The notes beneath the pieces were generated by a model that searched no databases, was not told the DNA's origin, and was given only the letters and a program-made list of their open reading frames with translations. Positions 60,066 through 64,000 of a stretch of 64,000 nucleotides of DNA are shown in pieces; the stretch's first letter is position 1; each line of letters opens with the position of its first letter. This stretch comes from JAEZKC01 sp046546375 (GTDB lineage Bacteria > Fibrobacterota > Chitinivibrionia > Chitinivibrionales > Chitinispirillaceae), in NCBI GenBank assembly GCA_046546375.1, contig JBKGXV010000002.1, positions 62,001 through 126,000 on the forward strand. Reading direction: 5' to 3'. A program made the position numbers and the translations under genes.

Positions 60066-61886
60066 ATGAGCCCGACTGACAAAATCTTCGATGAACAGGA
60101 ATCGCAGAAAAAGGAAAATCTGGATGCTTCCACTCCCCCGGAAAACACCGGCCCGGTGGGGGAAATCGAGGAAGATGATGTGTTTGAAATTGAAATCTCA
60201 TCTGACGCTGCTGCAGGTCCGGATGAAAGTAACGTGTCCACAGAAGAGAAACCGGCTCAATCCGATGATGGTACAGAAGATGCCGGTATTTCAGAAGAGA
60301 GTGTCTCTGAATCGCAGCCTTCTCCCGACCTGGAAGAGGAGGAGGCGCTTCAGAAGAAGAAGAAAAAGGGACTGAAGTTATTCAAGGGGCTTGGCAGAAA
60401 AAAGAAAAAATCTGAAGAAGCTGAGGATCTGGACGAGTTACGGGATCAGGACCAGAAAAGTGAAAAGGGCAGCATACCTGAAGATGCTCAGGATGTTACT
60501 TCAGAGGATAACTTGTCTGAAGAAATGAAGGAAACTGAGCCGCAGAATGAGACAGATAGCGATGAGGAAGAAGTGGATATTTTCGATTTGGGTGCTGATG
60601 ATTCTGCAGATCAGGAAAAAAATACCGAAGAAAAACCTGAGGAGAGTGAAGAAAAAGAACAGGTTGTTTCTGAGGAGGTGAAACCGGAAGCGGATTCGGA
60701 GGTGTTGCCGGAAGATCAGGACGGTGACACTGGTACCATCGAAGAAGAATCGAAAGAGGAGCAGGAACCGCTTTCCGATGAACAGGCTGAAAGCGAGGAT
60801 GAGCAAACTGAAACTGCTTCTTCTGATGTTGAAAAGAGTGCCGACGATGAGAATCAGACCGATGAAGAGGTGGATTTATTTGCGTTGGATGATTCTGAGC
60901 AGGAGAAAAGAGAAGATGTTCCTGCTGATGGTGGAGATATTGAAACAAAATCAGATGATGAAAATGAATCTGTTGAGACCGGCAGTGACGCAGATATCTC
61001 ATCCGAGGAAATGGGAGATACCGACAGTTTGGATGAGGACGAATCTGAGCTGAAGGACGGTAAAGGCAAACCTAAGGGAATTCTGAAGTGGTTTGGTAAA
61101 AAGAAAAAGAAAAAAGATGAAGAATTCGAAGAAGAAACTGATTCAGAAAAGAACAGTGATTCTGATAAACTGGAAGAAAGTGCTGTTTCAGAGTTAGATA
61201 ATGACGGTGATAAAGATGAAGAGAATGCAACCCAGACAGCGGATACAGAAGAGCAGAATGCTGAGGAAGAGGATGTGTTCGAATTCGATATCGGGGATGC
61301 TCCAGTTTCGCAAGAAGCTGATCAGAGTGAAAGTGAAGAAGCAGAAAAGACTGATGAACAGTCTGTTAAGGAAGAAAAAGAGGATGTCGCCTCTGAAGAT
61401 GTTGAGGTTGAGAAGGAAATGCCGCAAGCGGATACTTCCGTCAAAGCACAGGAATATGCAGATGCCGAGCCGCTGTTTTCCAAAATCGCTCATGTCTGTC
61501 TTAATGTGAAGGATCTTCGGAGATCGATTGATTTTTATGCAAAGCTCGGCTTCAGGAAAAAATTCTGTTTCCATAAGGATGGCCAGCTTTATGGAATATA
61601 TTTGGAATTTGGTTCGGGTAATTTCATTGAGCTTTTCGAGGATAAAGATCTTGATCTGAATCTGCCCAATGCCCGTTTGGCTCATTTCTGTCTGGAAACG
61701 GATGATATCGACAAATCCATGGAGATTTTAAAGGAGAGAGGAATCGATTTCACTGAAAAAAAGCTCGGGTGTGACAATACGTATCAGATCTGGCTGACAG
61801 ACCCGGATGGAAACAAATTTGAGCTTCATCAGTATACCGATAAAAGTTCCCAGCTAGTGGAGGGGGATGTAGAAGTAGACTGGTAA
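60066..61886 (+). CDS. Long acidic low-complexity protein with a C-terminal VOC (glyoxalase-like) domain
   Basis: In this 606-aa product about 470 residues are Glu/Asp/Ser-rich and disordered. Within them a short motif occurs four times: EEDDVFEIEI (36-45), EEEVDIFDLG (167-176), EEVDLFALD (267-275) and EEEDVFEFDI (400-409). Two basic amphipathic patches are also present, KGLKLFKGLGRKKKK (about 101-115) and GILKWFGKKKKKK (338-350). The last 130 residues are one VOC domain with likely metal ligands H476, E522, H540 and E586 (AHVCLNVKDLRRSIDFYAKLG; NKFELHQ). The substrate is unknown; the domain resembles lactoylglutathione-lyase-like proteins. The fusion is unusual. Confidence 0.85.
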   Translation: MSPTDKIFDEQESQKKENLDASTPPENTGPVGEIEEDDVFEIEISSDAAAGPDESNVSTEEKPAQSDDGTEDAGISEESVSESQPSPDLEEEEALQKKKKKGLKLFKGLGRKKKKSEEAEDLDELRDQDQKSEKGSIPEDAQDVTSEDNLSEEMKETEPQNETDSDEEEVDIFDLGADDSADQEKNTEEKPEESEEKEQVVSEEVKPEADSEVLPEDQDGDTGTIEEESKEEQEPLSDEQAESEDEQTETASSDVEKSADDENQTDEEVDLFALDDSEQEKREDVPADGGDIETKSDDENESVETGSDADISSEEMGDTDSLDEDESELKDGKGKPKGILKWFGKKKKKKDEEFEEETDSEKNSDSDKLEESAVSELDNDGDKDEENATQTADTEEQNAEEEDVFEFDIGDAPVSQEADQSESEEAEKTDEQSVKEEKEDVASEDVEVEKEMPQADTSVKAQEYADAEPLFSKIAHVCLNVKDLRRSIDFYAKLGFRKKFCFHKDGQLYGIYLEFGSGNFIELFEDKDLDLNLPNARLAHFCLETDDIDKSMEILKERGIDFTEKKLGCDNTYQIWLTDPDGNKFELHQYTDKSSQLVEGDVEVDW

Positions 61887-61906
61887 TCCTTTTTGGAATT
61901 GACATC

Positions 61907-61939
61907 AAGCCGTATGGATCTTCTGTCCATACGGCTTTT
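61907..61939 (+). terminator. Rho-independent terminator of the VOC gene
   Basis: AAGCCGTATGGA and TCCATACGGCTT form a perfect 12-bp stem with a 7-base loop, followed by TT and then ATC. It lies 20 bases past the stop. Confidence 0.82.
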
Positions 61940-61953
61940 ATCATATTGGTAGC

Positions 61954-62000
61954 TGCCCCGGAGGTGAATCGGATGACGGATCATAAAATCATCCGGGGCA
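61954..62000. repeat. Palindromic repeat copy B
   Basis: TGCCCCGGAGGTGA and TCATCCGGGGCA flank a 21-base loop ending TCATAAAA. The right arm lacks two Cs relative to copies A and C, so the stem is 9 bp plus a 3-bp inner pair. Confidence 0.8.
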
Positions 62001-62053
62001 CCATAGAGAATGTCTGAATTATGTCTGCACCAAAACGAAATGATTCACCGATA

Positions 62054-62097
62054 CCCCGGAGGTGAAATACCGATTTTTCATAAAATCACCTCCGGGG
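62054..62097. repeat. Palindromic repeat copy C
   Basis: CCCCGGAGGTGA and TCACCTCCGGGG form a perfect 12-bp stem around a 20-base loop that also ends TCATAAAA like copy B. The terminal GGGG is shared with the hairpin at 62094-62118. Confidence 0.85.
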
Positions 62098-62118
62098 AAA
62101 CGATATACTCGTTTCCCC
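62094..62118. repeat. Hairpin overlapping palindrome copy C
   Basis: GGGGAAACG and CGTTTCCCC form a perfect 9-bp stem with a 7-base ATATACT loop. Its first four bases are the end of copy C, so the two hairpins compete for the GGGG. It lies 57 bases before the cysteine desulfurase start and lacks a U-tract. Confidence 0.75.
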
Positions 62119-62174
62119 ATATTTCGCTTTGAAACCGTACATACTGTTCGTTATCCAACAAAAGCAAATCATAC

Positions 62175-63301
62175 ATGATTTATTTCGACCATAATGCCAC
62201 AACACCTGTCCTGCAGGTCAGAGAGGTTATGAATGAAGCTATGGAACTCTATTGGGGGAATCCATCCTCCATTCACTCTGCGGGACGGAGCGCGTTTGCG
62301 CAACTTGAAAAAGCTCGCGAACGACTCGCTTCACTCATAAATGCTTCGGCCGATGAAATCTATTTCACTTCCGGAGGTACCGAAGCTGACAATCTGGCGT
62401 TGTTTGGATACTTCGGGCATAACCTCAAGCCAAACTGTACTATTCCGCTATAGAGCATCCGGCAGTGGCGGGACCTGCCCAAACACTTCAAATGGAATAG
62501 AGTGCTGTACGGTTCCGGTTGATACAGAAGGAACTGTGAAGCTTGATCTTCTGGAGTGTATGAAGGAAAACAATGGTGCTTTGATATCCATAATGGCAGC
62601 CAGTAATGAAATCGGCACCGTGCAGCCGCTAAAGGAAATCGGCGGGATTGCATCAGAAAATAGTGCGGTTTTCCATTGCGATGCAGTTCAGGCGCTCGGA
62701 AAAGTTCCCCTGGATGTGAAAAAGAACAATATCGGTCTGATGTCGCTTTCTTCCCACAAGATTTCCGGACCCAAAGGGGTAGGGGCTCTGTATGTGAAAC
62801 GGGATCTGGAACTCGTCCCAAGGATGTTCGGAGGAGCACAGGAGCGGGGACTCAGGTCGGGCACGCAGAATGTACCTGCTGTACTTGGGTTTGTCAAAGC
62901 TGCTGAAATTGCTTGTGAAAATGTGCAGAGCAGTTCCCAGCATCTCTTTTCACTCACAGAGTATATGTATTCACGGATCTGCAGTTCAATATCAGGTGTG
63001 CTGCGAAACGGACATCCTGAAAAGAGGCTCCCCGGCACGCTCAACATCAGTATCCCGGGAGTGGAAACGCAGATCATGGTTGCTTCACTGGATCAGGAAG
63101 GTTTCTGCATTTCAGGCGGTTCTGCCTGTCAGTCCGGAGCGCTTGACCCCCTCTTCGGTTCTTCTGGCCATCGGCCGCAGGTTTCAGGAGGCTGCCTGCA
63201 GTGTCCGCATCTCTCTGGGCCCCTCCAATACCCGCGAGGAAGTGGATATGTTTGTAGCGGCTCTCAAAAGGATCTCGGACAGAATAAGAGGAGAGTGGTA
63301 A
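62175..63301 (+). pseudogene. Cysteine desulfurase, disrupted by three frameshifts
   Basis: The family is unmistakable: MIYFDHNATTPV at the start, SGGTEADNLALFG, AIEHPAVAGPA, FHCDAVQALGKVPLDV, the PLP-lysine region SLSSHKISGPKGVGALYVKRD, RSGTQNVPA, and the active Cys in SGGSACQSGAL. These lie in different frames. Frame 3 (62175 start) ends at a TAG at 62451; the EHPAV segment (62441-62497) is one base off; 62500-63145 is in a third frame; the end (SSVLLAIGRR...RIRGEW, stop 63301) returns to the second. Two changes look like one-base losses near 62440 and in the A-run near 62493, and one like an extra C in the CCCCC run near 63147. It may be a true pseudogene or homopolymer sequencing errors. 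An intact enzyme would supply sulfur for Fe-S clusters. Confidence 0.88.
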
Positions 63302-63367
63302 TCACTTCGACTTCCGGTCGTGCGGATCAGGAAATCGAAGTGGTCTTTGTATACCGGGCGATTCAGC

Positions 63368-64000
63368 TTACCAGCATTTTCCTTTTTCCTGCCGGACACA
63401 TTTGCCTTCCGAACACCGGTAGCAGATTTCGTGGGGATAATTGTCTTCATCGTGCATCAGGCGGATATTTTCCATAGTGGTCTTTGCTATTCCCTCCAAT
63501 GCTTCTCTGGTGAAGAATGCCTGGTGAGAGGTGATGATCACGTTGGGGAAAGTCATGAGTCTGGCCAGGACATCATCGCCTATTGCTTCCGCTGAAAAAT
63601 CCTCGAAGAAGTAATCCCCCTCCTCTTCATAGACATCCAGACCTGCAGCTCCCACTTTTTTGGATTTGAGCCCCCCTATAAGGTCCTGGGTGTTGATCAG
63701 TTTGCCTCGCCCGGTGTTGATGATCATTACTCCGTCTTTCATTTTTGATATGCTCTGGGAATTGATCATGTATACGTTATCCGGAGTAAGCGGGCAGTGA
63801 AGAGTGATGACATCGCTTTTGCGGTAGAGTTCATCCAGCTCCACATACTCCACATTGTGCTCCTGGGCGAACTTTCTGTCCGGATAGACATCGAAGGCAA
63901 GTATGTTCATACCGAAACCCCTGAGGATTTCGATTGCCACTTTTCCTATTTTACCCGTTCCGACCACTCCGGCCGTTTTTTCATACATGTCGAAACCGAG
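63368..64000 (-). CDS. ldhA: D-lactate dehydrogenase (2-hydroxyacid dehydrogenase), 5' end outside window
   Basis: The frame is open through the right edge; about 210 C-terminal residues are visible. It has the NAD-binding KTAGVVGTGKIGKVAIEILRGFGM, catalytic Arg in INTGRGKLINTQDL, Glu in DVYEEEGDYFFED and His in ITSHQAFFTREAL, all matching LdhA, which reduces pyruvate to D-lactate in fermentation. Length and motif spacing match E. coli LdhA until the end, where an extra Cys-rich tail follows, HEICYRCSEGKCVRQEKGKCW, with four Cys. It is convergent with the cysteine desulfurase remnant. Confidence 0.93.
   Translation of the reverse strand, partial: LGFDMYEKTAGVVGTGKIGKVAIEILRGFGMNILAFDVYPDRKFAQEHNVEYVELDELYRKSDVITLHCPLTPDNVYMINSQSISKMKDGVMIINTGRGKLINTQDLIGGLKSKKVGAAGLDVYEEEGDYFFEDFSAEAIGDDVLARLMTFPNVIITSHQAFFTREALEGIAKTTMENIRLMHDEDNYPHEICYRCSEGKCVRQEKGKCW

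Noticed and set aside
60496..61069. Minus-strand frames opposite the acidic VOC protein
   Set aside because: Antisense readings of a Glu/Asp/Ser-rich gene give His/Pro/Phe- or Ser-rich junk.
59780..62118. CRISPR array suggested by repeated palindromes
   Set aside because: Only three copies at irregular spacing (about 2.1 kb and 100 bases), no uniform spacers and no cas genes.
62341..63477. Single 378-aa open frame over the cysteine desulfurase region
   Set aside because: Its first 50 and last 110 residues do not resemble the family, while the matching residues for those parts lie in the other two frames. It is a by-product of the frameshifts.

Overview
The window reads as about 64 kb of chromosome from a Gram-negative, mainly anaerobic bacterium, at high coding density and with no tRNA, rRNA, CRISPR array, prophage or insertion sequence that I could find. 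Gram-negative features are a Kdo transferase (waaA), several outer-membrane beta-barrel proteins, lipoproteins, an alpha-2-macroglobulin/PBP1C pair and a type IV pilus secretin. Anaerobic features are class III ribonucleotide reductase (nrdD-nrdG), a fermentative D-lactate dehydrogenase and a CoA-disulfide-reductase/rhodanese/TusA fusion. Large secreted proteins with a FlgD-like C-terminal tail, a DUF4912/GH57 pair and a human-type adenylosuccinate lyase suggest the FCB side of the bacterial tree (Fibrobacterota/Chitinivibrionia-like). That placement is inference from gene style, not a computed phylogeny.

Layout. 0-4.7 kb: envelope genes (alpha-2-macroglobulin C-terminus, pbpC, a PBP4-type carboxypeptidase). 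4.7-14.5 kb: mostly minus-strand genes: a helical unknown, a fasciclin lipoprotein, a ZIP zinc transporter, a tiny unlisted 57-aa gene, beta-barrel proteins, a GH57 branching enzyme with DUF4912, and a lipoprotein/porin pair. 14.7-23.8 kb: a long, translationally coupled plus-strand chain (response regulator-GGDEF, waaA, holA, truA, htrA, DUF4321, gatA, nlpC-type lipoprotein, pheA). 23.8-30.5 kb: rpmB, a CDP-alcohol phosphatidyltransferase, a 1499-aa secreted protein, trxB. 30.5-39 kb: the classic minus-strand block rplM-rpsI / rpsB / tsf-pyrH-frr / uppS-cdsA-dxr-rseP. 39.3-48 kb: HDOD and PilZ proteins, then the type IV pilus operon pilM-N-O-P-Q. 48-54.5 kb: nrdD-nrdG, a PHP phosphatase with purB, and a TPR protein. 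54.5-60 kb: a radical SAM protein, a PAS-sigma54 activator and, divergently, a complete thioredoxin / CoA-disulfide reductase-rhodanese-TusA / DsrE operon. 60-64 kb: an acidic VOC fusion protein, palindromic repeats, a frame-disrupted cysteine desulfurase and the end of ldhA.

The most interesting unit is 55.4-59.8 kb. A cysteine-rich PAS sigma54 activator faces an operon with a sigma54 -24/-12 element, a nearby TGCAC palindrome and a strong terminator, and every enzyme in the operon handles thiols or sulfane sulfur. Just downstream, three copies of a palindrome whose arms carry the Shine-Dalgarno core (GGAGGTGA) and its anti-SD complement (TCACCTCC) surround the acidic VOC gene and lead into the broken cysteine desulfurase. 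Other points worth a second look are a pilus operon in which the AMIN domains sit on PilP instead of PilQ, a PilZ protein with a degenerate second c-di-GMP motif, and a 606-aa acidic protein with four copies of a short motif.
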